Of a stretch of 64,000 bases of DNA, positions 35,923 through 48,998 are shown piece after piece. The translations under genes were made by a program, and so were the position numbers. The DNA comes from Nitrospira sp. BO4 (GTDB taxonomy: Bacteria > Nitrospirota > Nitrospiria > Nitrospirales > Nitrospiraceae). The notes beneath the pieces were generated by a model. The model saw only the letters and a program-made list of their open reading frames with translations, had not been told where the DNA came from and ran no database searches. Numbering within the stretch: the first letter of the stretch is position 1; every line of letters begins with the position of its first letter. Where the stretch lies: assembly GCA_030144965.1 (NCBI GenBank), contig JAMPUU010000010.1, forward strand, positions 186,001 through 250,000, written 5' to 3'.

Positions 35923-36140
35923 CGACAGCACGACTCGTACTCTGTGCCCTCTGCTTGACACTGCTCAGCTGTTCCGATCAGAAAGCCAAGGAACTGTTCG
36001 AAACTGCCGCCTTCGAAGAGGCTCAAAGTAATCCAGCCCACGCCAAGCAGCTCTACCAAGAACTGGTGAATCTCTATCCAACCACCAGAGAAGCCGAAAT
36101 TGCTCGCTCCCGGATTGCGGATCTCAACAGCAGGCAATAG
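35919..36140 (+). CDS. Small lipoprotein with a TPR-like helix pair
   Basis: Predicted lipoprotein of 73 residues with lipobox LLSC (about residues 15-18). The mature part, AKELFETAAFEEAQSNPAHA followed by KQLYQELVNLYPTT, resembles one TPR-type hairpin as in YbgF/BamD-like proteins. It is coupled to the zinc-ribbon regulator gene by a 4-base overlap. Function is unknown. Confidence 0.65.
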   Translation: MTTARLVLCALCLTLLSCSDQKAKELFETAAFEEAQSNPAHAKQLYQELVNLYPTTREAEIARSRIADLNSRQ

Positions 36141-36328
36141 ACGCTGTCGCGTGTACGTATCAGCTTGACTCGCTCGAGCATCCGACCGCGCTCTTTCAAT
36201 AGCTTACGCACGACGCCCTACCTTTGCCGCTCTCACGCCCACCTTTGGTGGCATAGCGAATCCTCTCTCTTCGACTAGATTTGAGAAGGAACAACGATCT
36301 GAATATGATCACCTAGCCAGGAGAGGGC

Positions 36329-36688
36329 ATGATGAAAACATACGCGATCCGCAAGAAGCTACGGACCCACGTTCAATGTCAGTTCTGCTATTTCTGCGAC
36401 GGCGCACTTGCCAATGGAATTGTCTGGGACCTCTCGGAAGCAGGCTGGCGTTCGACGGGAGAGCGTCCCATACCCGTTGGGTCCGAGACGACCGTCTACA
36501 TCACCCTGAGTAATGGGAACAAGATTCTCATCGATACTGCTGTGGTGCGCTGGTCTGAGGGGCGCGAGGCGGGATGGGAAATTACGCGGATGGATGAAGC
36601 CAGCCGGGCCCGCCTGATGGATTTCATCGAACAGTTCAAAGCGGCTGACGTGACCTCGAAAACATCGGACAAGGTGCGTCGACACTAG
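36329..36688 (+). CDS. PilZ-like domain protein
   Basis: Protein of 119 residues. The segment VWDLSEAGWRSTGERP fits the DxSxxG element of PilZ, followed by VYITLSNGNKILIDTAVVRW. The N-terminal arginine motif is weaker (RKKLRTHVQC), so cyclic-di-GMP binding is uncertain. Two cysteine pairs (CQFCYFC) near the N-terminus are unusual for PilZ. AGGAGAGGG precedes the ATG. This is the fourth PilZ unit in the window. Confidence 0.7.
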   Translation: MMKTYAIRKKLRTHVQCQFCYFCDGALANGIVWDLSEAGWRSTGERPIPVGSETTVYITLSNGNKILIDTAVVRWSEGREAGWEITRMDEASRARLMDFIEQFKAADVTSKTSDKVRRH

Positions 36689-36709
36689 CCATCAGCTACA
36701 TTGACGGTG

Positions 36710-37543
36710 TCAGGACTTAACGGATATGTATGGGCTTGGTCGAGGAAACCACGGAAAGAAAGCATTGGTCGTCGCCTGATAGGCTTTATATTCTTCTCCT
36801 CGACTTGAAAGCGCCTGCCGTTCCGCCCGTGGAATGCCCGTAATCTTGAGAAGGGCCAACCCCATACCGATCGGGCCGATCAATGTGAATACCCACCCGG
36901 GCGCTCCCAAAGTCATCACAACATACGAGCACCAGTGGAGCCATTCAAAAAAATAATTCGGATGGCGTGAGTAGTTCCAGAGGCCTTCTCGACAGACGCG
37001 GCCTTGATTTCTCGGATCGGCACGGAAGTGCGCGAGTTGCCGGTCGGCTCTCGCTTCACCGGCTACGGCCACTCCCCAGATCAGCAAACCGATGAGCTCG
37101 ACCAAGGCGGAGGGAGGCCGGGGATTCCACATCAGCACCAGAAATGGGAGTGAAAACGCCGCCACAGCCAGCGCTTGCAGGAGAAAGTAGGCGAGCATTT
37201 TCGCCGACTCTGACTCACCCCATTCCTCACGCAGTCGACGATACCGAGCATCTTCCTGTTTCCCAATCACACGATTGAACAGAATGTGGAGCGCGAGCCG
37301 TCCCGCATAGAGCGTCACCAGCATCACCGTGAGGAATATACGATCGGTGCCGCCGCCCGCCTGTGAGGCATACCATAGGACGGTGAGAATGAGCCCTACA
37401 CACCACCCGACGTCCCCGATCGCCGCGTTCCTTGTTTTCCGCTGCACGGCCCATAACAGGGTCATGACGATCGTCATGACCAGATAGGCTGCCAGCACAA
37501 GTGGCAACGGATCCGATACGAACATCCCATTTTCTGGTTCCAT
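36710..37543 (-). CDS. DUF1295 / steroid 5-alpha-reductase-like membrane enzyme
   Basis: Polytopic membrane protein of 277 residues with about seven hydrophobic segments. The C-terminal family signature is GLWNYSRHPNYFFEWLHWCSY, shared with isoprenylcysteine methyltransferase and steroid reductase folds, followed by EEYKAYQATTNAFFPWFPR. An NADPH-dependent lipid or sterol-like substrate is expected from the family but not known. The ATG at 37543 has AGGTG at suitable distance; 37546 is equally open. It lies 13 bases after the SDR gene and is probably co-transcribed with it. Confidence 0.85.
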   Translation of the reverse strand: MEPENGMFVSDPLPLVLAAYLVMTIVMTLLWAVQRKTRNAAIGDVGWCVGLILTVLWYASQAGGGTDRIFLTVMLVTLYAGRLALHILFNRVIGKQEDARYRRLREEWGESESAKMLAYFLLQALAVAAFSLPFLVLMWNPRPPSALVELIGLLIWGVAVAGEARADRQLAHFRADPRNQGRVCREGLWNYSRHPNYFFEWLHWCSYVVMTLGAPGWVFTLIGPIGMGLALLKITGIPRAERQALSSRGEEYKAYQATTNAFFPWFPRPSPYISVKS

Positions 37544-37556
37544 CATCACCTACGCT

Positions 37557-38438
37557 TTACGACAGACTGGCCTCATAATCCCACAAGTCCGTGCCTCGAC
37601 GCACCCTGCCATCCAGCCAACTTCGGAACCCTGGAATGGGAAACGATAAGACCGCCTGGATCTTCTCGCAGTTCAACGAAAGGTCGGCAGGGCGCGGCGC
37701 GCCGGTATGAACACGTGCGGAGCCTTCCACCAGCCGGCCTTGCAGTTCCGGATACCATGGCAACAGCGCCTGCCCTATTTCCCAGCGAGACAGTCGTTCC
37801 CGGCCACCAAGATGATAGAGACCCGGTGCGTCGGCTCCGGTCAACTCCCAGATGGCACGTGCAATAGCGCCCGCAGGGAGCGGACAGCGAAACTCATCGC
37901 GATAGAGCGTCATGGTCTTGCCGCTCTTGGCTCCTTGGGACATATCTTCGACAAAACTTCGATCGCCATGCGGCGAGGTTCCTGCCGTCAGGACGATCCG
38001 AACTACCGTGTGCCGAGGATTCTGCAATACCAGCTGTTCTGCTTCAAGCTTCGTTTTGCCATAGAAATTGATCGGCGTGGGGTCGTCGTTCTCCCGATAC
38101 CAGCCTTGTCGACCATCGAAGACTTCGCCACTCGACAGGAAAATAAAGGGAATGTTCTTGGAAAGATGCGCGAGACGCACCGTGGCTTCCACATTGATGC
38201 GTCGAGCAAGGTGAGGGTTTTGTTCGCAGTCCTTTGTTCGGCTCAAGGCCGCACAATGGATGACTGCCGTGGGCTTCAGAAGCCGCCAAGCTTCCTCGAC
38301 AGCGGCGTGATCCGTGAGATCGAGGTCGCCGCGAGCGACCCCATGCACATCCCAGCCGGGCGCCCATCGAGAAGCGGTCCCCATGAAATATCGCCCGATC
38401 AATCCCGCCGCCCCGGTGATGAGGACACGCGGCTTCAT
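37557..38438 (-). CDS. RmlD-like NAD(P)-dependent sugar-nucleotide reductase (SDR)
   Basis: Extended short-chain dehydrogenase of 293 residues similar to dTDP-4-dehydrorhamnose reductase. The NAD(P) loop is VLITGAAGLIG. The active-site pattern shows SSGEVFDG and YGKTK (Tyr-x3-Lys). HLGGRERLSRWEIGQAL near the C-terminus fits RmlD. No rfb partners are nearby, so the substrate may be different. The ATG at 38438 is preceded by GGAA at 5 bases; the frame is open to 38459. It is followed by the DUF1295 gene. Confidence 0.82.
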   Translation of the reverse strand: MKPRVLITGAAGLIGRYFMGTASRWAPGWDVHGVARGDLDLTDHAAVEEAWRLLKPTAVIHCAALSRTKDCEQNPHLARRINVEATVRLAHLSKNIPFIFLSSGEVFDGRQGWYRENDDPTPINFYGKTKLEAEQLVLQNPRHTVVRIVLTAGTSPHGDRSFVEDMSQGAKSGKTMTLYRDEFRCPLPAGAIARAIWELTGADAPGLYHLGGRERLSRWEIGQALLPWYPELQGRLVEGSARVHTGAPRPADLSLNCEKIQAVLSFPIPGFRSWLDGRVRRGTDLWDYEASLS

Positions 38439-38734
38439 GAAGATTCCATCGGAAAACATCGCGTTCGCAGAGAGTCTCTCACGTGATCCCTTTCGATGAA
38501 CCGCCCCTTGTCTATCAACAGAGATGCACCATCGAGGTGCACAAGACTCAAGAGAGGGAGGATTCTACGATTTCACACGGCCGGTTTGGAAGATACTGCG
38601 AATGAAGCAGATTGAGGGGAAGATGGAGTTCACGTCGTGATGACCATGGCTGCCTCTATGGACTCGTGGACCGGCTGCAATTGCAGAAATGTACACGATG
38701 CTACTCGATGTCACTTCATATCTGCAGTCTCTTC

Positions 38735-42523
<3,789 letters not shown>

Positions 42524-42804
42524 GACGAGAACCTTTTGCGCAATATAAACAATCGCTTCCGAGACAAAGCGAGACGTTCCCTCTCAGAGTCTTCTCGGAC
42601 GACGCTGACTATTCTTGATAGGGCTAGAGGGCTCTGTCCGGGTAAGAGCGAATGGCAGGAGGATACTGAATCGCCGTCAGACAGGGCGTGGTTTGGAGAG
42701 CCATACGGCAATTTGGGGAATGGCGAAGGGGCGGGCCTGCCCACCGAGGGTCCGTCGCGGCAGCGAATCCTCGGCCACCGCCGAAGCTCCATGAATAGTG
42801 CAGG

Positions 42805-44487
42805 CTAATTGCGCGTCAGCTTCCGGTATCGGATTCGATGCGGCTGATCGGCTTCCTTGCCCAAGCGTTTTTTGCGATCGGCTTCGTATTCACTGTAGTT
42901 CCCTTCGAACCAGACGACCTTGCTGTCACCTTCAAAGGCCAGAATGTGAGTCGCGATTCGGTCGAGGAACCAACGGTCGTGGCTGCTGATCACGGCACAG
43001 CCTGCAAAATTTTCCAGCCCTTCTTCAAGAGCCCGCAGGGTATTCACGTCGAGATCGTTGGTCGGCTCGTCGAGGATGATCAGGTTCGCCCCTTCTTTCA
43101 GCATGCGGGCCAGATGCACCCGATTGCGCTCACCGCCTGAGAGATCCTTCACCTTTTTCTGCTGATCCGTCCCGGCAAAGTTGAAGCGGGCGCAGTAGCC
43201 GCGGGCATTGACTTCGGCCTTGCCCAGCTTGATGGTATCCTGGCCGTCCGAAATGATTTCGTACACGCTCTTGTTGCCGTCCAGACTGCGGTCCTGGTCC
43301 ACGTAGCCGAGTTTGACCGTCTCGCCGACCTTGATCGACCCGGCATCCGGCTTCTCCTTGCCGATGATCATCTTGAACATGGTCGTCTTGCCGGCGCCGT
43401 TCGGACCGATCACACCGACAATGCCGCCCTTCGGCAGACTGAAGTTCACACTCTCATAGAGCACATTGTCACCGAAGGCTTTGCTGATGCCGTTCGCTTC
43501 GACCACCACATCGCCTAGCCGTGGCCCCGGTGGAATGTAGATTTCCAGATCGTCCGACACCTGATCCTGTTTTTGGTTGACCAATTCTTCGTAGCGATTC
43601 AAGCGCGCCTTGCCCTTGGACTGCCGAGCCTTCGGCGACATCCTGATCCACTCCAACTCATGCTCCAGAGTCTTCTTCCTCTTCGACTCCGCTTTTTCCT
43701 CTTTTTCCAGTCGGTCCTTCTTCTGCTCCAACCAAGACGTGTAATTGCCTTGGAATGGAATCCCATGACCTCGGTCCAACTCGAGAATCCATCCGGCCAC
43801 ATTGTCGAGAAAGTACCGATCGTGAGTCACGGCGATGACTGTGCCTTTATATTGTTGCAGATGCTGCTCAAGCCATTGGACCGACTCGGCATCCAGATGG
43901 TTCGTCGGCTCATCGAGCAACAGAATATCCGGCTCCTGGATCATCAGGCGGCAGAGCGCAACCCGACGCTTCTCACCACCCGACAGGGTCCCTACCTTCT
44001 GATCAGCCGGTGGACAGCGCAGCGCATCCATGGCGATGTCCAGCTGGTTTTCGAGTTCCCATCCGTTGGCCGCTTCGATCTTCTCTTGCAGTTGCGCCTG
44101 CTTATCGAGCAGTTTTTCCATTTCATCAGGCCCAACCTCGCCGATCTTGTTGCTGACCGCCTCGTACTCGTGGAGCAACGCCACCAAGTCGGCCTTCCCT
44201 TCCTCGACCACTTCCTTGACCGTTTTGTTCGCATCGAGCTGGGGTTCCTGTTCAAGCAGACCCACACTGTAACCCTTTGATCGTGTGATCTCGCCCGTGT
44301 AGTTCGGATCCACTCCCGCGATGATCTTGAGCAACGAGCTCTTGCCCGACCCGTTCAAGCCCAGTACCCCGATCTTCGCGCCGTAGTAAAAGCCCAGGTA
44401 GATCTCCCGCAGCACCTGCCGCTTCGGCGGATAGACCTTGCCGACATTGACGAGTGAAAAAATAACCTGTTTATCGTTTGTTGCCAT
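42805..44487 (-). CDS. ettA: Energy-dependent translational throttle protein EttA (ABC-F ATPase)
   Basis: Ribosome-associated ABC-F protein of 560 residues that gates the first elongation step according to ATP/ADP level. Two ABC domains are present. The first has Walker [10 protein letters not shown] (about 43-51), signature [12 protein letters not shown] and Walker [12 protein letters not shown]. The second has [21 protein letters not shown] and [12 protein letters not shown]. The linker between them is charged ([17 protein letters not shown]). AGGGG precedes the ATG. Single-gene unit. Confidence 0.95.
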   Translation of the reverse strand: MATNDKQVIFSLVNVGKVYPPKRQVLREIYLGFYYGAKIGVLGLNGSGKSSLLKIIAGVDPNYTGEITRSKGYSVGLLEQEPQLDANKTVKEVVEEGKADLVALLHEYEAVSNKIGEVGPDEMEKLLDKQAQLQEKIEAANGWELENQLDIAMDALRCPPADQKVGTLSGGEKRRVALCRLMIQEPDILLLDEPTNHLDAESVQWLEQHLQQYKGTVIAVTHDRYFLDNVAGWILELDRGHGIPFQGNYTSWLEQKKDRLEKEEKAESKRKKTLEHELEWIRMSPKARQSKGKARLNRYEELVNQKQDQVSDDLEIYIPPGPRLGDVVVEANGISKAFGDNVLYESVNFSLPKGGIVGVIGPNGAGKTTMFKMIIGKEKPDAGSIKVGETVKLGYVDQDRSLDGNKSVYEIISDGQDTIKLGKAEVNARGYCARFNFAGTDQQKKVKDLSGGERNRVHLARMLKEGANLIILDEPTNDLDVNTLRALEEGLENFAGCAVISSHDRWFLDRIATHILAFEGDSKVVWFEGNYSEYEADRKKRLGKEADQPHRIRYRKLTRN

Positions 44488-44564
44488 ACATTCCCCTATC
44501 TAGCTAGTAACTTACACCTGCGCTGAACTGCACGTTCTCCTCAAGAAATGAGTGCAAGAGCCGC

Positions 44565-45371
44565 CTACAGCGAATGCAGGATTGAGAGTCCTGCGTTCAC
44601 CTGAACAACTAGGCCGGCCAAGCCGGCTCTGACTTCTGACTCATTACGAACTGGGCGCGCAAATGCCACACGCCCGCCCTGCATCCGGTCAGGAGTGGTA
44701 AATCGAAGATGAAATCCGAACCGATCCAGTGCCGTCACCGTAGCCTGCTGCACCTCCACATGGCCCAACGCACGTGCCAGCAGTAATAACGTCTCCGCCT
44801 GCTCGGCATTGAGCTCGCGAATCAGATTCGAGGCTTCATCCGCAAGCGGGTCCACAGCCGCCGCTACATAGTCTGCCGGTGCCACCCAGCCCATCGACCC
44901 AAACCCTCCAACAAAGTAAATCTCCGCGATGGCCATGCGGAAGAAACCGAAATCTTGGTAGTCCACCCAGTAGGAGGCGTTGGCATGACGTTCCAAGTAG
45001 CATGCGCGAACCTCGGCGTTCTCCTCTTTCGGCACCTTGGTCACGGATCCCATCAACGTGACCCTGGCCGCCCCAAGGGGATCGATCCTGCTCTCAGGCG
45101 GAGTCACCAGTAAGCTGGCACGTGGATCGCCCAGGAGGTTCTGTGTGTGCATCGCCATCGTGCTGATCAGAAAGACCGGTTGCCCCTGTGCATCCAATCC
45201 GTAGGGCATCACCGATCCGAAGGGCCAACCTGGCTGCTTGCGCGAGAGTGTCGAGAGGCTTCCTGTCTGCTGCAAGTACACAAGCGTCTTGGCCCGCTCA
45301 GCATGGGATGGTTCAGGAACATCAGGACCGTCTGAGTCCGCCCCGCTGTTATGTTGTCGTGATGAAGACAT
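44565..45371 (-). CDS. Pyridoxamine 5'-phosphate oxidase-like (HugZ-type) flavin/heme-binding protein
   Basis: Protein of 268 residues with a split-barrel flavin-binding domain (about 20-165): LSTLSRKQPGWPFGSVMPYG, TMAMHTQNLLGDPRASLLV, and YLERHANASYWVDYQDFGFF. A DUF2470-like C-terminal domain (about 180-265) follows. This arrangement is seen in HugZ-type heme-degrading proteins and plant homologues. Catalytic activity is not certain. The frame continues to 45575 with a hydrophobic stretch, but the family begins near the ATG at 45371 and I use that; no good ribosome site is seen at either place. Confidence 0.8.
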   Translation of the reverse strand: MSSSRQHNSGADSDGPDVPEPSHAERAKTLVYLQQTGSLSTLSRKQPGWPFGSVMPYGLDAQGQPVFLISTMAMHTQNLLGDPRASLLVTPPESRIDPLGAARVTLMGSVTKVPKEENAEVRACYLERHANASYWVDYQDFGFFRMAIAEIYFVGGFGSMGWVAPADYVAAAVDPLADEASNLIRELNAEQAETLLLLARALGHVEVQQATVTALDRFGFHLRFTTPDRMQGGRVAFARPVRNESEVRAGLAGLVVQVNAGLSILHSL

Positions 45372-45666
45372 AAGATGATCGTGTGTCGGCACCCAATGAA
45401 TTGCGTGACACATTACCCGGATCTGGTGAACATTTCCACTGAGAGCGAGGTCAGCGTGGAGAATTCCGTAAAGTACCGACCACACATAAACCAATAAAAT
45501 GACGCTTATATGAAATGTCCCTCCTTTGTCTGTTACCCACTTCTGGACCCGATTGATCTCAAGCTTGAACAACACATTCGGCTATCCTCCGTGACCCTGC
45601 TGCCTTGAGTAGTAACCCACTTTACGGTATCGTACCGCCCCAATTCCCAACTGAGGACCTCCTCGG

Positions 45667-45804
45667 ATGCCTACCGTCTTCCTGAGCTATTCAAGAGAAG
45701 CATTCCCATCAAGAATGGGAAAAGACGATGGTAGGTCTGGATATGGCGAAGAATGCACTCGCGAATTTGAAGTGACTCCTTCAGAAAACATTGTCCACGA
45801 TTGA
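45667..45804 (+). pseudogene. Possible remnant of a TIR-domain gene
   Basis: A 45-codon open frame starts MPTVFLSYSREAFPSR. PTVFLSYSRE is the first strand and box 1 of TIR domains (xVFLSYSRED). The sequence then departs from the family and stops after 45 codons; none of the later TIR boxes is found up to the FAD-enzyme gene. GAGG precedes the ATG. It may be a decayed fragment or chance resemblance. The rest of the 574-base gap 45372-45945 holds no other gene I can support; a TATAAT at 45900-45905 may belong to the next gene's promoter. Confidence 0.35.
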
Positions 45805-45945
45805 AAAAATTGAGAAGCTGTGGTTGGCACAGACGTTAGTTGATCTCCATTCTCCGCAGGCTCGTCGCGTGATGACTCTGCAATTTCCAATTTTCAGCTT
45901 ATAATCCCTCGCTACACGTACCTTCCACTTACGATCGGGGACGTG

Positions 45946-47163
45946 ATGCTGGAAACCCTGTCGGTTCAGTGCTGTATTGCCGGCGGAGGGCCGGCCGGGA
46001 TGATGCTGGGCCTTCTGCTGGCAAGGGCTGGTGTCTCGGTGCTGGTCCTCGAGAAGCACCCGGATTTTCTCCGTGATTTTCGCGGCGACACGTTGCATCC
46101 CTCGACGTTGGAAATCATCCATGAACTGGGGCTGCTGGACCGCTTCCTTCGATTGCCCCACCAGAAGGTGACGCGGATCAATGCGCGGTTCGGAGACCTG
46201 GAGTTCACGGTCGCGGATTTTTCTCATCTGCCGACCCAATGCCGCTATGTCGCCTTCATGCCGCAGTGGGACTTTCTCAACTTTCTCGTGGAGATGGGAA
46301 AGGGATATCCGGGATTTCGCGTCCGAATGAACGCGGAGGTGACGGACGTGATCGAGAGTGGAGGCTCGGTCGTAGGACTTCGCGCTGAAACGGCAACAGG
46401 GCCGCTGGACGTTCATGCCGCACTCGTCGTGGGGGCCGATGGCCGGCACTCGATTGTCCGCGAGAGAGCGAAGCTTTCGGTGGAAGAATTCGGCGTGCCC
46501 ATGGATGTGCTCTGGTTCCGACTCTCACGCAGTCCCGAAGACCCGGTCGATCCGATGGGCCGCTTCGACGCCGGTCGAATCTTCATCATGTTGAACCGGG
46601 GTGACTACTGGCAGTGCGGCTTTGTCATTGCGAAGGGATCACTCGGAGAGATTCGCGCACAAGGCCTCTCGCTGTTCCGCGAGAGTGTGGCGAAGCTGGC
46701 CCCGTTTGCCGCAGACCGTGTCCACGAGCTACGAGACTGGGAACCGATCAAACTGCTGACCGTCCAAGTCGATCGGTTGCGGCAGTGGCACAAGCCTGGA
46801 CTGCTCTGTATCGGAGACGCGGCCCACGCCATGTCGCCGGTCGGTGGCGTCGGAATCAATCTGGCGATCCAGGACGCGGTGGCGTCGGCGAATCTGTTGG
46901 CGCAACCGTTGCGCGACGGGCGAGTGACCGAAGCGGACTTGGCCAAGGTGCAGGCCCGCCGTATGTGGCCCACCCAGCTGACTCAACAGGCCCAACTTGC
47001 TATCCAGAATCGTGTCATCAGCCGTGTTTTGGATAGCAAGGTTCCGCTGTCGCCTCCTTCGGCCGTCCGGCTCCTTGCGCGGTTCCCCGTTCTACGGCGT
47101 ATCCCCGCCAGATTGATTGGTCTTGGAGTCCGGCCTGAGCATGTACGGACACCGGTCGGCTGA
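45946..47163 (+). CDS. FAD-dependent monooxygenase/oxidoreductase
   Basis: Flavoprotein of 405 residues in the p-hydroxybenzoate hydroxylase/UbiH superfamily. The dinucleotide motif is CCIAGGGPAGMMLGLLLARAG (GxGxxG, split here for length), a DG-type motif is LVVGADGRHSIVRE, and the FAD ribityl-binding motif is GLLCIGDAAHAMSPVGGVG. GDT in RGDTLHPSTLEI is also typical. Substrate is unknown; it resembles antibiotic- or quinone-modifying hydroxylases. The start is ATG 45946 after GGGGA, overlapping a GTG at 45943. The gene stands alone. Confidence 0.88.
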   Translation: MLETLSVQCCIAGGGPAGMMLGLLLARAGVSVLVLEKHPDFLRDFRGDTLHPSTLEIIHELGLLDRFLRLPHQKVTRINARFGDLEFTVADFSHLPTQCRYVAFMPQWDFLNFLVEMGKGYPGFRVRMNAEVTDVIESGGSVVGLRAETATGPLDVHAALVVGADGRHSIVRERAKLSVEEFGVPMDVLWFRLSRSPEDPVDPMGRFDAGRIFIMLNRGDYWQCGFVIAKGSLGEIRAQGLSLFRESVAKLAPFAADRVHELRDWEPIKLLTVQVDRLRQWHKPGLLCIGDAAHAMSPVGGVGINLAIQDAVASANLLAQPLRDGRVTEADLAKVQARRMWPTQLTQQAQLAIQNRVISRVLDSKVPLSPPSAVRLLARFPVLRRIPARLIGLGVRPEHVRTPVG

Positions 47164-47179
47164 AACAGCCGTCAACTTT
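47157..47179 (+). terminator. Weak terminator after the FAD oxidoreductase gene
   Basis: CGGCTG (47157-47162) and CAGCCG (47166-47171) form a short hairpin that includes the stop codon, followed by TCAACTTTT. Confidence 0.4.
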
Positions 47180-47356
47180 TATGCGCCATTCACGATAAAA
47201 CGAGAATATCGGTAATAGCGCATATTTATGGATCATGATCCAAAGACGATATGTTCGATGCTTGGGGGGATATCAGGGATTCAGCCTTAATGCCGAGGTG
47301 TCACGCATAGGAAGGTCTAGAGGATTTGGCGCTTAGACTGGGCGATCAAGTGTGAA

Positions 47357-47524
47357 TTAAATCCCCAACTCTTCCGACAGCCGTACTTCGGATTCGTCAA
47401 GGATCTCTTCCAGGCAGGAGAAGCAGGGGAAGGGAAAGCGATCGACCGGAATCGCACAGACTTCGCCAACCGGTGATTCGTCCAACGCCGGACCGCCGCA
47501 TTCTTTGTGAATTAATACCAGCAT
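47357..47524 (-). CDS. Small Cys-containing protein coupled to a hydrolase gene
   Basis: A 55-residue frame: MLVLIHKECGGPALDESPVG followed by a middle with RFPFPCFSCLEEIL and an acidic end. It has cysteines at KEC and C-x2-C (CFSC), suggesting metal binding. Its ATG shares one base with the TGA of the upstream alpha/beta hydrolase (TGATG), a strong sign of translational coupling and that the frame is real. The acidic composition and the absence of stops support coding. Function is unknown. Confidence 0.6.
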   Translation of the reverse strand: MLVLIHKECGGPALDESPVGEVCAIPVDRFPFPCFSCLEEILDESEVRLSEELGI

Positions 47525-48276
47525 CAGGTTTGCCTCATGACCATCCGGCGAAACAGCTCAAGATGTTCCGGACTACTGAGCCGATGGTCGCCCGAAATCA
47601 GCCGGAGGTCGAGCGGAAAGCTCGGATCGCGACGACGCAGTTCATCGGCAAATCGACGGGTACCTTCCGGCGGGATGACGGTGTCTTCCAGGCCGTGGAG
47701 AATCGTCGTCTTCACCTGACGGACCATGTCAAACGTCTTCGCCCACAACCGTTCGCTTTCTTCCACCCACTTCCAAGAGAGCGGCCAATCCTTATGCAAC
47801 GGGTCATCATCCCACGGCATCCATCCGGCAGTATACCAGTGATCGAGCCGTTCCTTGGAGATGGTCTTGGTTCGTTCCCCCATCATATTGAACGCCGGAG
47901 CGATCAAGATCAGTTCTTCCACGAAGAGGAATTCTTGCGCAACCAGCCAAGCGATCCAACTGCCGAGCGAGTTTCCAACCAGGGTGACAGGTGGTCCGGA
48001 TTTGACGGATTCCAGGATGGTCTTCCCATCGGCAATCCAATCACAGAGCGTGTAGTCCGTGAACTGACCTTCTGAATCGCCGAACCCGCGCACATCGTAA
48101 CAACAGAACCCCCAGCCTCGCTCCTCGCACCATTGCGCCAACGCCTTACTCTTGTTGCCCCAGCGCTTCGAGAGAAAGCCGGTGATGAACAGGATTTGCC
48201 GGTCTGTCCCATCGGCACGATCGCCCTTGAGACGCTTGCCGTCGGTGCCGATCAGCTCGAACGGCTGCATGTTCAT
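47524..48276 (-). CDS. Alpha/beta hydrolase
   Basis: Hydrolase of 250 residues. The nucleophile elbow is LVGNSLGSW (GNSLG). The oxyanion region is ILFITGFLSKRWGNKSKALA, and CYDVRGFGDSEG is typical of lipase/esterase-like enzymes. The Asp is in LHGLEDTVIPPEGT and the His in LISGDHRLSS. The substrate is unknown; the fold is close to BAAT/YqiA-like carboxylesterases. The start at 48276 overlaps the stop of the upstream esterase (ATGA), and its own stop overlaps the next small gene, so the three form a coupled operon. Confidence 0.85.
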   Translation of the reverse strand: MNMQPFELIGTDGKRLKGDRADGTDRQILFITGFLSKRWGNKSKALAQWCEERGWGFCCYDVRGFGDSEGQFTDYTLCDWIADGKTILESVKSGPPVTLVGNSLGSWIAWLVAQEFLFVEELILIAPAFNMMGERTKTISKERLDHWYTAGWMPWDDDPLHKDWPLSWKWVEESERLWAKTFDMVRQVKTTILHGLEDTVIPPEGTRRFADELRRRDPSFPLDLRLISGDHRLSSPEHLELFRRMVMRQT

Positions 48277-48989
48277 GCCTTGAGCGCCTTCATGATGAAT
48301 CCGCTCAATCGTCTGAGCACCGGTTCGGGAATCTCGTGCCCGCCCCGAAAGCTGTGCCACTCCACGGCAAGGCCCGATTGACTCAGCGCGTCTCGAAGAC
48401 GTTCCGCCCCGATATGCGCGAGAATGTCATCCAACGTCCCATGACTTTGAAAGGCCGGCAGGCCCTTCCGTTTGGGCATGAGTGGGCTCCAGACTGACTG
48501 AGCCAGAAGGTTGCCGGACAACTGCACCAGGCCGGCAAACGGATAATCGGTATGCAAGACCGCATCGCAGGTGAGCATCGCGCCTTGTGAAAACCCGCCC
48601 ACGACCGTCCTCTTGTAGTCGATCGGCAGCTGCCGCGGCAGTTCCTTGAGAAAGGCCAGCAGGCGGTCCCGTGCCAGAGCCAGACCCTGGGGAGTCTCCA
48701 CGGACAGGTCACGAATCCGACCGGCGGCACGATCTTCCTGTATTTTCGCGAAGTCGACGATCCACCAGGCGCGCGAATCACCGAAGCCCATATTGAGCGA
48801 GAGAGGGGCTTCGGGAAACAGCCATCTGGTTTCTGCCGGAACATTGATGGCGTCCGCGAGCGGCACGAGGTCATCCCCCGGTGCGCCGAAGCCATGGAGG
48901 AGCATGACAACCGGCCCGTTCCCGCCTCCGTGACCGTCCGATCCACCAAGGAGTCGGACCTTCAATCCACCCAGTAAGACTTCACGCAT
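48273..48989 (-). CDS. Carboxylesterase/phospholipase family hydrolase
   Basis: Alpha/beta hydrolase of 238 residues similar to YpfH/EstB-type carboxylesterases. It opens with VVMLLHGFGAPGDDLVPLA (oxyanion site), the nucleophile is in GGFSQGAMLTCDAVL (GFSQG), and the catalytic His is in FRGGHEIPEPV. The Asp is probably in SHGTLDDI. Cytoplasmic. First gene of a three-gene coupled unit, 9 bases downstream of the large membrane-protein gene, so possibly part of a longer operon. Confidence 0.88.
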   Translation of the reverse strand: MREVLLGGLKVRLLGGSDGHGGGNGPVVMLLHGFGAPGDDLVPLADAINVPAETRWLFPEAPLSLNMGFGDSRAWWIVDFAKIQEDRAAGRIRDLSVETPQGLALARDRLLAFLKELPRQLPIDYKRTVVGGFSQGAMLTCDAVLHTDYPFAGLVQLSGNLLAQSVWSPLMPKRKGLPAFQSHGTLDDILAHIGAERLRDALSQSGLAVEWHSFRGGHEIPEPVLRRLSGFIMKALKA

Positions 48990-48998
48990 TCGAGTCCC

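Noticed and set aside
45372-45575. N-terminal extension of the PNPO-like protein with a hydrophobic segment
   Set aside because: The family starts near the ATG at 45371, and the extension has no ribosome site; the hydrophobic stretch is probably chance in a promoter region.
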